14,290 nucleotides of DNA from NCBI GenBank assembly GCA_031273385.1, contig JAISRY010000015.1, forward strand, positions 1 to 14,290, written 5' to 3'. Below the pieces are notes generated by a model. It did no database searches. It worked only from the letters and a program-made list of their open reading frames with translations, and had not been told where the DNA came from. Origin of the DNA: Tannerellaceae bacterium (GTDB taxonomy: Bacteria; Bacteroidota; Bacteroidia; Bacteroidales; Tannerellaceae). Both the position numbers and the translations under genes were made by a program. Below are positions 1 through 7,006 of this stretch, in pieces (within the stretch, counting starts at the first letter, position 1; each line of letters begins with the position of its first letter).

Positions 1-143
1 CGGCCTTTAAGCGAAACGTTAGGGGATAAGGATGGAATGGGTGGCTTCGGTCTTGTTCAATCCCGACAATTAAAGCGAAGATAAACATGTAGAAAGCAAA
101 TTAATTCCTCGTTTGGACGAGAGTTCGACTCTCTCCAGCTCCA
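1..143 (+). ncRNA. ssrA: tmRNA (transfer-messenger RNA), 3' part
   Basis: This is the 3' end of the tmRNA gene, which rescues ribosomes stalled on broken mRNAs and adds a degradation tag. The end carries the conserved tRNA-like part: a T-arm with GAGAG / TTCGACT / CTCTC near 121-135, then the acceptor strand CAGCTCC (136-142) with discriminator A at 143. The preceding AAACATGTAGAAAGC block (about 83-97) matches the usual segment just before the tRNA-like domain. The tag-coding part and the 5' acceptor strand lie before the window. A full CCA is not encoded (CACAA follows). The 3' end of ssrA is a classic integration site, and phage-type genes start immediately downstream. Confidence 0.93.
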
Positions 144-150
144 CAATCAC

Positions 151-166
151 TGCTGAAAATTCAGCA
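151..166. repeat. Perfect inverted repeat TGCTGAA-AA-TTCAGCA
   Basis: A 7-bp perfect dyad with a 2-base centre sits eight bases after the tmRNA end. Its outer halves (TGCTG...CAGCA) recur in the repressor control region at 977-994. It may be a regulator binding site or part of an attachment region. No function can be assigned from sequence alone. Confidence 0.5.
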
Positions 167-186
167 GCATGTGAATGAAGTACACG

Positions 187-211
187 AAAGCGTCCAAAGC
201 GGGCGCTTTTT
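187..211 (+). terminator. Intrinsic terminator after tmRNA
   Basis: A 9-bp stem pairs 187-195 (AAAGCGTCC) with 201-209 (GGGCGCTTT), with one G-T pair, loop AAAGC and a following T run. It suits termination of the tmRNA transcript. The tail is short in the reverse direction, so its use by the leftward repressor gene is less certain. Confidence 0.65.
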
Positions 212-238
212 GTGTTTCGTAATACTCTATAATCGTTA

Positions 239-922
239 TTACTTGTTGCTGTATACCGTTGCTCCGCCATCTTTAGTGACCACAAAGCCAAGAACCAGCG
301 CAATCTGCCGTATTGATCGCCAGGGGATGTCGAACGGTTCATGGATCAGGCGGCCATCGGGATAGGTTTCGGTGTTCGTGCTGTATGCGGTAATGTGGTC
401 GGCGTCTTTTCCTTTTTGGATGCGCTTCGTGACGCGGTACTCGCTTGTTTCGATCATGTAATCGCGTCCGGGGATGATCAATTCGCGGTCGATGACCTCT
501 TTCAATACAAGGATACAGCCGGAGGGGTATTCCGCCATACTGTCGCCGTAATGACGCAGTGCGGCGGTGGCATCCCTGAACCAATCGCCGGTATCAATGT
601 ATTCGAAGGCATGGGATATGCCACACATGTCGGCGCTGAGACAATTTACGCCCCCTACTGTCGCAGCGTCAAAGAATGGGATCAGGTGACTGACAATAGG
701 TTCCTCTTTCAGCTTTTCACCGTTGCCCGTCAGTACCCACGCAAAGTTGTAGTTTAAGCATTTCGCTGTAATTTTTTCCGCCAGGTCTTTTGAGATGCCG
801 TTTCGCTCCTTGATGATATCATACAGGATTTGCGGCGTCTTCAATCCGATATGCTCGCTAAACTTTCTAACGGACATGTTGCTGGAATCTATAATCTCTT
901 TAATCCTTTCTTTGTCAGACAT
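239..922 (-). CDS. Phage-type repressor, HTH plus S24 (LexA/CI-like) domain
   Basis: This 227-aa protein resembles the CI/LexA-type regulators of Bacteroidetes prophages. The N-terminal helix-turn-helix covers about residues 1-70 and ends in the AWVLTGNGE block (61-69) often seen in phage repressors. The C-terminal half looks like an S24 self-cleaving domain: GDSM at 126-129 (candidate nucleophile Ser128) and a candidate general-base Lys166 in YRVTKRI. The likely hinge DAATVGG (85-91) would place cleavage at Val-Gly rather than the usual Ala-Gly or Cys-Gly. It faces away from the replication and lysis genes across a 258-bp control region, the usual geometry of a lysogeny switch. By analogy it would hold the rightward genes silent until DNA damage or antirepressor action. 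Domain assignment is firm; operators and inducibility are inferred. Confidence 0.85.
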   Translation of the reverse strand: MSDKERIKEIIDSSNMSVRKFSEHIGLKTPQILYDIIKERNGISKDLAEKITAKCLNYNFAWVLTGNGEKLKEEPIVSHLIPFFDAATVGGVNCLSADMCGISHAFEYIDTGDWFRDATAALRHYGDSMAEYPSGCILVLKEVIDRELIIPGRDYMIETSEYRVTKRIQKGKDADHITAYSTNTETYPDGRLIHEPFDIPWRSIRQIALVLGFVVTKDGGATVYSNK

Positions 923-955
923 ATATAAAATATTTTCGGTTTATGTTTGAATAAT

Positions 956-995
956 GCTTGTTTTATTCAAGCTATATGCTGTAAATTTGCAGCAT
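956..995 (+). promoter_or_regulatory. Candidate rightward early promoter framed by two dyads
   Basis: TAAATTTG at 982-989 fits the Bacteroidetes -7 box TAnnTTTG, and CTTG at 957-960 is a near match to the -33 TTTG, 21 bp upstream. Each box lies in a dyad: GCTTG-N7-CAAGC (956-972) covers the -33 side, and ATGCTG-N8-CAGCAT (976-995) has the -7 box as its exact centre. A repressor bound there would block the promoter. Transcription would start near 996 and leave a leader of about 185 nt before the replication gene. Confidence 0.5.
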
Positions 996-1009
996 CAAAC
1001 TTCACTTTG

Positions 1010-1017
1010 CAAAGATA
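1010..1017 (-). promoter_or_regulatory. Candidate leftward promoter -7 box of the repressor gene
   Basis: Read on the minus strand this is TATCTTTG, a match to TAnnTTTG, and it overlaps the perfect palindrome CTTTGCAAAG (1005-1014). It would start the repressor transcript about 80 nt before the ATG. No good -33 TTTG is visible at the expected distance. If both candidate promoters are real, they face each other with overlapping start regions. Confidence 0.45.
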
Positions 1018-1060
1018 CGAAGAAAAGGTGAGAAAATGATGGAGGCATTTTCGGAAAAAT

Positions 1061-1126
1061 GGGTGCGTCCTCTTTCGGGAAAGGGTGCATCCTCTTTCGA
1101 AAAAGGGTGCATCCTTTTCCGGTCGG
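1061..1126. repeat. Three 22-bp operator-like direct repeats
   Basis: GGGTGCRTCC recurs at 1061, 1083 and 1105, a period of exactly 22 bp, with similar pyrimidine-then-CG spacers. The core is a quasi-palindrome around TGCA. The dyad is best at the third copy, where 10 of 12 half-site positions pair (1098-1121), weaker at the second (8 of 12) and weakest at the first (6 of 12). A degenerate fourth copy may precede 1061. The array lies between the repressor promoter and the replication gene, so operators for the repressor are the leading idea; iterons for a replication protein are the alternative. Confidence 0.65.
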
Positions 1127-1180
1127 ACAAATGAGATAATGGTAAAAAGATGAAAATAATGAAATTAAGTATGACAAAAA

Positions 1181-2104
1181 ATGGCACGGACGAATAAATC
1201 AGGGCTGGATTACTACCCGTTCGACATTGATTTTTTCCAGGACGAAAAGATACAATTCGTCTCAGCCCGTTTCGGGACAAAGGGGGAGTCGATAACGGTT
1301 CGGCTTTTATGTAAAATTTACAGGAATGGTTATTACGTCGAATTTAACGACGATACGGCGTTGCTGTTTGCAAAAGGTGTCGGCGATGGATGCCGGGATT
1401 ACTGTGTGAAAGGTGTCGTGGAGGAATTGCTCAAACGCGGATTTTTCGACAAGGATCTTTTCGAGCGGTTCGGTATCCTCACGAGCCGGGGTATCCAAAA
1501 CAGGTATTTTGAGATCATAAGGAGGCGTGAAAAGGTGGATATCATTGAGGATTACCTGCTTATCGACGTTTCGGGTATGACGAATGTCAACATTAATCGA
1601 ATTAATGTCGACATTAATTCGATAAATGTCGACATTAATTCACAAAGTAAAGTAAAGGAAAAAGAAAGGAAAGAGAAAGGAAAAAGAAAGGAAAGTAAAG
1701 AAAACCCCCCAACCCCCCAAGGGGGCGATGTGTGCGGGTGCGAAGTCGTGGATGAGTTTTCGTTCGAGAACGCCTGGGCGATGTATGGGAGAAAGGGGAA
1801 CAAAAAAACCTCCGCGAGAAAATGGGCAAACCTGAAAAATCATTGCAGAGAGGCCGCATTGAAGCACATACCCCTATACGTTCGATCAACGCCGGAGATC
1901 CAATACCGGAAAAACTTCGAGACCTATATCAACCAGGAATGTTGGAATGATGAACTAATTTTAAAAAACAATGGAAACAAAAACACAGGAAATAGCCATC
2001 CCCAGTCCCAATCAGGGGTTAGCGACGATTACAAAAGAAATATTCTTGAAAGACTTCTCGGTGCCGGCCATTCAGAAGAGATGCCGGGGAATCAGCCGGT
2101 TTGA
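1181..2104 (+). CDS. Lambda-O-like phage replication protein (DUF4373/Lin1244-type)
   Basis: This 307-aa protein has the N-terminal domain of Lin1244/Lin1753-type phage replication proteins (about 8-125: DYYPFDIDFFQDEKI, then a winged-helix-like region). A low-complexity linker follows: three heptads NVNINRI, NVDINSI, NVDINSQ (135-155) and a Lys/Glu-rich stretch (157-174). The C-terminal segment (about 192-258, FENAWAMYGRKGNKKTSARK) resembles the tail found in many phage replication initiators. The linker DNA itself looks like an origin (1583-1704), so the protein probably binds inside its own gene as lambda O does. The ATG at 1181 follows an AT-rich leader with no strong Shine-Dalgarno, usual for Bacteroidetes. 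Its 3' end overlaps the next gene by 134 bp in another frame. Role inferred from domain family and layout. Confidence 0.75.
   Translation: MARTNKSGLDYYPFDIDFFQDEKIQFVSARFGTKGESITVRLLCKIYRNGYYVEFNDDTALLFAKGVGDGCRDYCVKGVVEELLKRGFFDKDLFERFGILTSRGIQNRYFEIIRRREKVDIIEDYLLIDVSGMTNVNINRINVDINSINVDINSQSKVKEKERKEKGKRKESKENPPTPQGGDVCGCEVVDEFSFENAWAMYGRKGNKKTSARKWANLKNHCREAALKHIPLYVRSTPEIQYRKNFETYINQECWNDELILKNNGNKNTGNSHPQSQSGVSDDYKRNILERLLGAGHSEEMPGNQPV
1583..1704. other. Candidate replication origin inside the replication gene
   Basis: Three tandem 21-bp units start at 1583, 1604 and 1625, each carrying AATGTCRACATT. The middle one is part of an 18-bp perfect palindrome, ATTAATGTCGACATTAAT (1601-1618). 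Immediately downstream lies a 61-bp strand (1644-1704) made only of A and G except for three T. Palindromic iterons followed by an AT-rich, purine-biased tract, all within the initiator gene, is the layout of the lambda origin within gene O. The in-frame 21-bp period keeps the reading frame open. Confidence 0.6.
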
Positions 2105-2504
2105 GGATATTTTCAGCTCAGGCCTGCCCTCTATCGGCAACATAAGGAGGCGGTATGGATACGATTTTACGCAGGCTTATATTGAAATCTGGATTGTCAA
2201 TTTGCGGGAATTTATCAATGTCGGGAAGAAAATGAACGATGAACAGACCCGGGAAACGGCCTCCCTCATCCTCGACACCTACCCTTTCATGAATTTGGCG
2301 GACATCCATTTCATCTTCAAGTCGGCCAAACTCGGACGGTTCGGGAAACAGTACGACCGCTTGGACGGACAGTTGATCCTTTCGTGGTTTGAGGAGCATT
2401 TCGGTAAAAGATGCAATGCCGCCGCGGAAACCGCTATCATGGAAGCCGACAAATACAGGCACGGGAGCGATTATCTGATGGAACGCATACACAAACATGC
2501 ATAG
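1971..2504 (+). CDS. Unknown phage-type protein, DUF6633-like
   Basis: This 177-aa protein probably belongs to a Bacteroidetes family of unknown function that sits beside DUF4373-type replication genes (DUF6633-like, recognised from memory). It has no signal peptide, membrane segment or catalytic motif that I can name. It is soluble and mixed-charge, with a helical centre (about 65-130) and a basic C-terminus. The 134-bp overlap with the replication gene implies coupled expression. Its place directly after an O-like initiator is where lambda-type phages carry the helicase loader, so a loader role is a testable guess, but no Walker motif is present. The ORF could begin later, although the first ATG gives a reasonable N-terminus. 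Confidence 0.6.
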   Translation: METKTQEIAIPSPNQGLATITKEIFLKDFSVPAIQKRCRGISRFEDIFSSGLPSIGNIRRRYGYDFTQAYIEIWIVNLREFINVGKKMNDEQTRETASLILDTYPFMNLADIHFIFKSAKLGRFGKQYDRLDGQLILSWFEEHFGKRCNAAAETAIMEADKYRHGSDYLMERIHKHA

Positions 2505-2577
2505 AGTTGATTTCGCAAACGCCGTCGCGTACGGTTGGGGGATATTTGCACCGTCATACAACGTCGTAGGACACTAA
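2497..2577 (+). CDS. Possible 26-aa ORF overlapping the previous stop
   Basis: An ATG overlaps the end of the preceding gene (ATGCATAG) and opens 26 codons ending in TAA, twelve bases before the HU-like gene. The peptide, beginning MHRVDFANAVAYGWGIF, is aromatic with one central hydrophobic patch and is too short for a clear membrane span. It fills the otherwise empty gap exactly and would be translated by coupling. I do not recognise it, and it could be chance. Confidence 0.35.
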   Translation: MHRVDFANAVAYGWGIFAPSYNVVGH

Positions 2578-2588
2578 ATACATGGATT

Positions 2589-3020
2589 ATGCCAGTAAAA
2601 TTTAAATTAATCAATCGCCAGAATTTTGGCAAAGACGCCGGGCAAGTCCCGCGCAAAGTGTATGCACAGGCCATCAACAACGGCTATACCACGTTCGAGG
2701 AGCTGTGCGCCGATATTACGGAGAACTGTACGCTGACCTCTGCCGACGTCAAAGCCGTCATGGACAGGATGAACTTTACGCTCGATAAGCACCTGCGTGC
2801 CGGGCGCATCGTACAGTTCGGCGAAATCGGGAATTTCCGCATGGCTGTGGGATCGAGCGGAGCGGTCGACGAGAAGGATTTTTCCACCGCGCAAATCCGC
2901 ACCCCCAGGATCGTCTTTACGCCGGGGAAACGCCTGCAGACGGCGCGCTCGCTCACGACGTTTGAGAAAGAGGCCGTCAACGTCGTCGAACAATCCTGCG
3001 AACGTCCGCACGCGGACTAA
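2589..3020 (+). CDS. HU-like DNA-binding protein
   Basis: This 143-aa protein matches the Bacteroidetes HU-like family found in phage-derived and polysaccharide-associated loci. It starts with the typical MPVKFKLINRQN, followed by helices (about 35-65: TFEELCADITENCTLTSADV) and the HU beta-arm region with FGEIGNFRMAVGS (about 78-90), then IVFTPGKRLQTA near 108-119. The family binds DNA without strong sequence preference. The start at 2589 is chosen over an upstream in-frame ATG at 2535 because the family N-terminus begins here and the shorter form avoids overlap with the 26-aa ORF. The C-terminal tail after about residue 120 is variable. It may bend DNA at the nearby origin or control region, which is inference. 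Confidence 0.85.
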   Translation: MPVKFKLINRQNFGKDAGQVPRKVYAQAINNGYTTFEELCADITENCTLTSADVKAVMDRMNFTLDKHLRAGRIVQFGEIGNFRMAVGSSGAVDEKDFSTAQIRTPRIVFTPGKRLQTARSLTTFEKEAVNVVEQSCERPHAD

Positions 3021-3025
3021 ACAAA

Positions 3026-3058
3026 GGGCGTCCCCCGCTTCCAAAGGGGGGGACGCCC
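3026..3058 (+). promoter_or_regulatory. GC-rich hairpin between HU-like and DUF4248 genes
   Basis: An 11-bp perfect stem pairs 3026-3036 (GGGCGTCCCCC) with 3048-3058 (GGGGGACGCCC), just after the HU-like stop. It is followed by CCTTTC, not a clear T run, so it is a weak terminator at best. It may attenuate read-through or protect mRNA ends between early and later genes. Confidence 0.5.
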
Positions 3059-3104
3059 CCTTTCAAAATAAAACAAGGAAAACAATGAAATTAAGATAAA
3101 TAGG

Positions 3105-3329
3105 ATGGAAACATTTAAATACAAGGCATACGGGCTACAGGAACTCGCCCAGCTCTATTTCCCGGGCAGCACGCCCCAATCGGCCTCCACGCAATTGCGT
3201 AAGTGGATGCGTATCAAGGCGCTCGACCAAAAACTCAAAGCCGCATCCTACGTATACGGCCAAAAGATTCTCACCCCTCTCCAGGTCAAGGTCATCGTCG
3301 AACACATCGGCGAACCCGAAACAGTATAA
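3105..3329 (+). CDS. DUF4248 family protein
   Basis: This 74-aa protein matches the DUF4248 family, small proteins encoded beside HU-like genes in Bacteroidetes phage-type loci. It reads as a compact helical domain, with YGLQELAQLYFPGSTPQSA (about 9-27) resembling a DNA-binding helix-turn-helix, then LRKWMRIKAL and a C-terminal LTPLQVKVIVEHIGEP. Such a fold is compatible with a small transcription or DNA-binding factor, but the family function is unknown. The start at 3105 follows a short leader containing ATGAAATTAAG (3085-3095), also seen before the replication gene (1159-1169). It ends ten bases before the antirepressor gene. Confidence 0.75.
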   Translation: METFKYKAYGLQELAQLYFPGSTPQSASTQLRKWMRIKALDQKLKAASYVYGQKILTPLQVKVIVEHIGEPETV

Positions 3330-3339
3330 ATGTAGCGCT

Positions 3340-4062
3340 ATGAACGAATTAGTATTCAGATCGAAAAAAGGCACACTGGTGACGACCAGCCTACTGGTGG
3401 CTGAAAAGTTTGGGAAAGAACACCGGAACGTGCTTCAGCAGATCCGGAATCTCACTGCTGAAAATGCAGCGGTGAACGCCCTGTTTTATGAAACGGACTA
3501 TTACAATGAACGAAACCAGCGCCAACCGATGTTCGTCATGAACCGCGACGGTTTCAGTTTGCTGGTCATGGGTTTTACCGGCAAGGAGGCCTTGAAGTTC
3601 AAATTGGACTATATCGGGCGGTTCAACCAGATGGAAGCCCTCATCCAAAAGGAGATCGAACGGCAACGGGAGCTGTTGGAGGCGCAACGCCCGAAAGTGT
3701 GGTTTTCCGACAGCTTCAACACCAGCGACACCATCATCGGCATCGGCGACCTGGCCAAGCTGTTACGGCAAAAAGGCATTGATATCGGGCAAAACCGCCT
3801 GTTCGGCTGGATGGTTGAACACCATTATTTAATGGTATCCGGCAGGCGTTACAGCAAAACGAAGGGACGTTATGAGAAAATTTATATGCCGACGCAAAGA
3901 GCCGCCGCCCTGGGGATTTTCCATGTGATCAAACGTCCGATACCGGTACGCCCGGGTGAGCCTTCCGTCATAACGACCACGATCAAGGTCAAGGGGAAAG
4001 GGGTGAACTATTTCATGGAGCGCTTTTTATACCATAAGGAGGAAGCGTCATGGATGCCATAA
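3340..4062 (+). CDS. Rha / KilAC-type phage antirepressor
   Basis: This 240-aa protein has an N-terminal Rha domain (about 1-95: TTSLLVAEKFGKEHRNVLQQIRNL, then FVMNRDGFSLLVMGFTGKEA), a short coiled linker (about 98-115), and a C-terminal KilAC/ANT antirepressor domain (about 120-225: IGIGDLAKLLRQKGIDIGQNRLFGWM). Proteins of this build counter phage repressors or act as phage regulators. It is therefore the natural partner of the S24 repressor at 239-922, and may relieve repression once made. It stands directly ahead of the lysis genes, unusual if its job were only early control. The 3' end overlaps the holin start by 13 bp, implying coupled translation. Confidence 0.85.
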   Translation: MNELVFRSKKGTLVTTSLLVAEKFGKEHRNVLQQIRNLTAENAAVNALFYETDYYNERNQRQPMFVMNRDGFSLLVMGFTGKEALKFKLDYIGRFNQMEALIQKEIERQRELLEAQRPKVWFSDSFNTSDTIIGIGDLAKLLRQKGIDIGQNRLFGWMVEHHYLMVSGRRYSKTKGRYEKIYMPTQRAAALGIFHVIKRPIPVRPGEPSVITTTIKVKGKGVNYFMERFLYHKEEASWMP

Positions 4063-4514
4063 AAGTCTTCCTCTCCTTTGTCATGAGCGCCTGTATGGCC
4101 ATCATGCACCCCTTGCTGAACCCGGTGATGATCCTTGTGATTTTGTTTGTCCTCGATATCGCCGGCGGCATCGTGGCGGACAAGGTGATGAACGGGGTGG
4201 GGTTCAGCTTCGCCAAGTTCCTCAAATCCGTCGCATTCCTTTTCCTCTATGTCGTCATCATTGCCGATATCTATGCGATCTGCTACCTGCAAAACGACAT
4301 CGACGAGGGGCTTTTGCTGCTGAAGACCATCACCTACGTATGCGCGTACTTCTATTTCTCCAACATAGCCAAGAATTTCCACGAATCGTACCCGGAAAAC
4401 AGGTTCTTCTCATTCCTCTTCTTTGTCCTTTCGGTGGATATCCCGGCAAACAAAATCCCCATACTACAAAAATTCCTACATGCTGAAAAACAAGAGAAAC
4501 ATGGCAAAAATTGA
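4050..4514 (+). CDS. Phage holin family protein
   Basis: This 154-aa protein fits the phage holin 4_1 (TcdE-like) family. Three membrane segments are visible at about 22-43, 57-77 and 84-103, and the C-terminus is hydrophilic and basic (ending [11 protein letters not shown]). Such holins form lesions in the inner membrane that let the endolysin out. The ATG lies inside the last codons of the antirepressor gene, and the gene's last 14 bases overlap the endolysin start, typical of lysis cassettes. Start at 4050 is the only sensible one. The segments are real; the holin function is by family and context. Confidence 0.8.
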   Translation: MDAIKVFLSFVMSACMAIMHPLLNPVMILVILFVLDIAGGIVADKVMNGVGFSFAKFLKSVAFLFLYVVIIADIYAICYLQNDIDEGLLLLKTITYVCAYFYFSNIAKNFHESYPENRFFSFLFFVLSVDIPANKIPILQKFLHAEKQEKHGKN

Positions 4515-5079
4515 CCTCTTATTACCCTACATCCTACGCTGGGAGGGCGGTTTCGTGAACGACCCCGCCGACGCCGGCGGCGCCACCAACAAGGGCGTAA
4601 CGATCTCCACCTGGCGGCAAGCCGGGTACGATAAAGACGGCGACGGCGACATTGACGCCGCCGACCTCAGGTTGCTCACCACGCAGGACGTCTGCGACAG
4701 GGTGCTGAAACCCCATTATTGGGACAAATGGAAAGCCGACCTCATCCGCTCGCAAAAGGTCGCCAACATCCTCGTCGATTGGCTTTGGTGTTCAGGCAAA
4801 CAGGGCATCCTTATCCCGCAACGCCTCCTTGGCGTGCAGGCCGACGGCATAGTGGGCGACAAAACGTTGTCGGCGGTCAACGCCGCCGACCCCGACCGGC
4901 TGTTCGACGCCATCTTCCGGGCGCGTGTCGGTTTCCTCAACGAGATAACGCAAAACAGCGTCTTAAAGTATGAACAAAAAATAGGCCGGAAAGCGTCCGA
5001 AAGCGAGTTGCTAAAGCACACCAACAAACGCTTTATCAACGGTTGGCTGAACCGCCTGAACGCCCTGAAAACCGATTGA
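4501..5079 (+). CDS. GH108 N-acetylmuramidase endolysin
   Basis: This 192-aa protein is a peptidoglycan hydrolase of the glycoside hydrolase 108 family. The N-terminal catalytic motif [20 protein letters not shown] (13-32) carries the likely acid Glu15. A C-terminal PG_binding_3-type domain covers about 105-190. Residues 44-55 ([12 protein letters not shown]) match a canonical EF-hand loop with Asp at positions 1, 3, 5 and 12, Gly at 6 and Ile at 8, so calcium binding is likely. No signal peptide is present, so release would need the holin encoded just upstream. The internal start at 4501 is preferred over 4423: it begins the conserved [17 protein letters not shown] and gives the usual family length. 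The upstream in-frame codons lie within the holin gene. Confidence 0.9.
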   Translation: MAKIDLLLPYILRWEGGFVNDPADAGGATNKGVTISTWRQAGYDKDGDGDIDAADLRLLTTQDVCDRVLKPHYWDKWKADLIRSQKVANILVDWLWCSGKQGILIPQRLLGVQADGIVGDKTLSAVNAADPDRLFDAIFRARVGFLNEITQNSVLKYEQKIGRKASESELLKHTNKRFINGWLNRLNALKTD

Positions 5080-5080
5080 C

Positions 5081-5789
<709 letters not shown>

Positions 5790-5791
<2 letters not shown>

Positions 5792-6668
5792 ATTGTATCA
5801 CTTCGATTTCCCTGAACCAGTCTTCGGCTCTGTCCGGCCATTCATTTACCCTCGCGCCCGTATCGCGCAGACCATAACCGTGCCCGCCTTTGTCGTATAA
5901 GTGCATCCAGGCAGGGACGCCGGCCTCCTTTAATGCATAATAATAAAAGAGGCTGCTGTTGACATACGATTTGTCATCTTCGGTTTGTATCAGCATGGTG
6001 GGAGGAGTCTGTGCGGAGACTTTAAGCTCAGGAGCGATCAGGAAAGGCTCTTTATCCAGGTAGGCAGGGTAGACCAACAGGCAAAAGTCGGGACGGCAAC
6101 TGACTTTATCCGCAACGTCGACAACCGGATAGGTACGCTGTTGAAAGCTATTGCAGGCAGTCGCCGACAGGTGCGCCCCGGCCGAAAACCCCATAACGCC
6201 GATGCGCTGGGGATTCAGGTTAAACGTAACGGCATGTGCGCGGACGTAGCTGATAGCCCGTTGCAAATCCTGAAGCGGCGCTTCGTGCTTTTCCCGTCCC
6301 TCCCGCCTCGGGACGCGGTACTTAAGCAATACCGCCGTAATGCCGAGATCGTTCAGCCAATCACAAACCTCATACCCCTCCAGGTCGTAGGCCAGAATGT
6401 TGTATCCGCCGCCCGGACAGACAATGATTGCCGATCCTGTCGCCAATTCTTCGGGAGCATGGTAGACGGTGATGGTGGGTTCACTAACGTTCGAGAGGCG
6501 GAGGACAGCTTCCCCGCCCGTTTTCCCTCCGTCGGAATCCGCTTTTTCTATCAACCGGACCGTCTCGCCGGGAGCTCCGTTCGGAAATAATAAGACAGGA
6601 CTATCCTGGGCGACGACAGTACGTGCCATACAAGCGGCCACAAATAATAAGCAATGCCATTTTTTCAT
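5790..6668 (-). CDS. Exported alpha/beta hydrolase (carbohydrate-esterase-like)
   Basis: This 292-aa protein has a signal peptide (about 1-20, MKKWHCLLFVAACMARTVVA, then QDSP) and an alpha/beta hydrolase fold. It carries the oxyanion block CPGGGY (84-89), the nucleophile elbow GFSAG (160-164, Ser162), an acid in TEDD (Asp231 or Asp232) and a catalytic His263 in GGHGYG. It belongs with BD-FAE / acetyl-xylan-esterase-like lipases common in Bacteroidetes, which deacylate sugars or small esters in the periplasm. Substrate is unknown. It is the leftward partner of the 284-bp repeat, and its TAG stop begins where the repeat ends (5790-5792). The start at 6668 gives a clean signal peptide. Confidence 0.85.
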
Positions 6669-6745
6669 AAATCATTCTATTGAATAAGAGCAATAAATAT
6701 ACGCCTTTTTTCATTACGTTCCCTTTTTACCGAAAAAAAATCCGC

Positions 6746-6753
6746 TATCTTTG
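6746..6753 (+). promoter_or_regulatory. Candidate -7 promoter box TATCTTTG
   Basis: TATCTTTG matches the Bacteroidetes TAnnTTTG box, 41 bp before the start of the small membrane protein gene. A weak -33 candidate (CTTT at 6723-6726) lies 19 bp upstream. The same octamer stands before the DUF4286 gene (7129-7136) and, on the minus strand, before the repressor gene. Confidence 0.5.
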
Positions 6754-6794
6754 CTCCGCATGACAGGTAAAATAAACTGGAATGGGTACTTGAT

Positions 6795-6989
6795 ATGAAT
6801 AGAAGAAAAATATTTACGCGTGTCCTTATCGGGCTGGCCGTCGTCACCACGTTGGCGACGGTGATTCTTTACTTTACATTAAGGGGGGAAAAACCATGGT
6901 TGGCCTTTTACATTGCCTGTTGCGGCGGTGTGCTTGTTTTCAACTTCCTCGTGTCCTTATTTCTGGTAACTAAGAACTTCAAAAGATAA
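6795..6989 (+). CDS. Small two-segment membrane protein
   Basis: This 64-aa protein has two hydrophobic segments, about 9-28 (VLIGLAVVTTLATVILYFTL) and about 36-58 (LAFYIACCGGVLVFNFLVSLFLV), with basic ends (MNRRK, KNFKR) and a charged link GEKP. It is probably an inner-membrane protein with both termini inside. I do not recognise the family. It has its own promoter candidate and stands alone, between the hydrolase (opposite strand) and tRNA-Ala. The reading frame and membrane pattern are convincing for a real gene; no function can be given. Confidence 0.65.
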   Translation: MNRRKIFTRVLIGLAVVTTLATVILYFTLRGEKPWLAFYIACCGGVLVFNFLVSLFLVTKNFKR

Positions 6990-7006
6990 GCCTTTGTTTG
7001 TAGTAG

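Noticed and set aside
147..160. 14-mer TCACTGCTGAAAAT shared with 3452-3465 as an att core
   Set aside because: A single 14-base match in this length is near chance level, the second copy lies inside the antirepressor gene, and it is not the tmRNA end itself.
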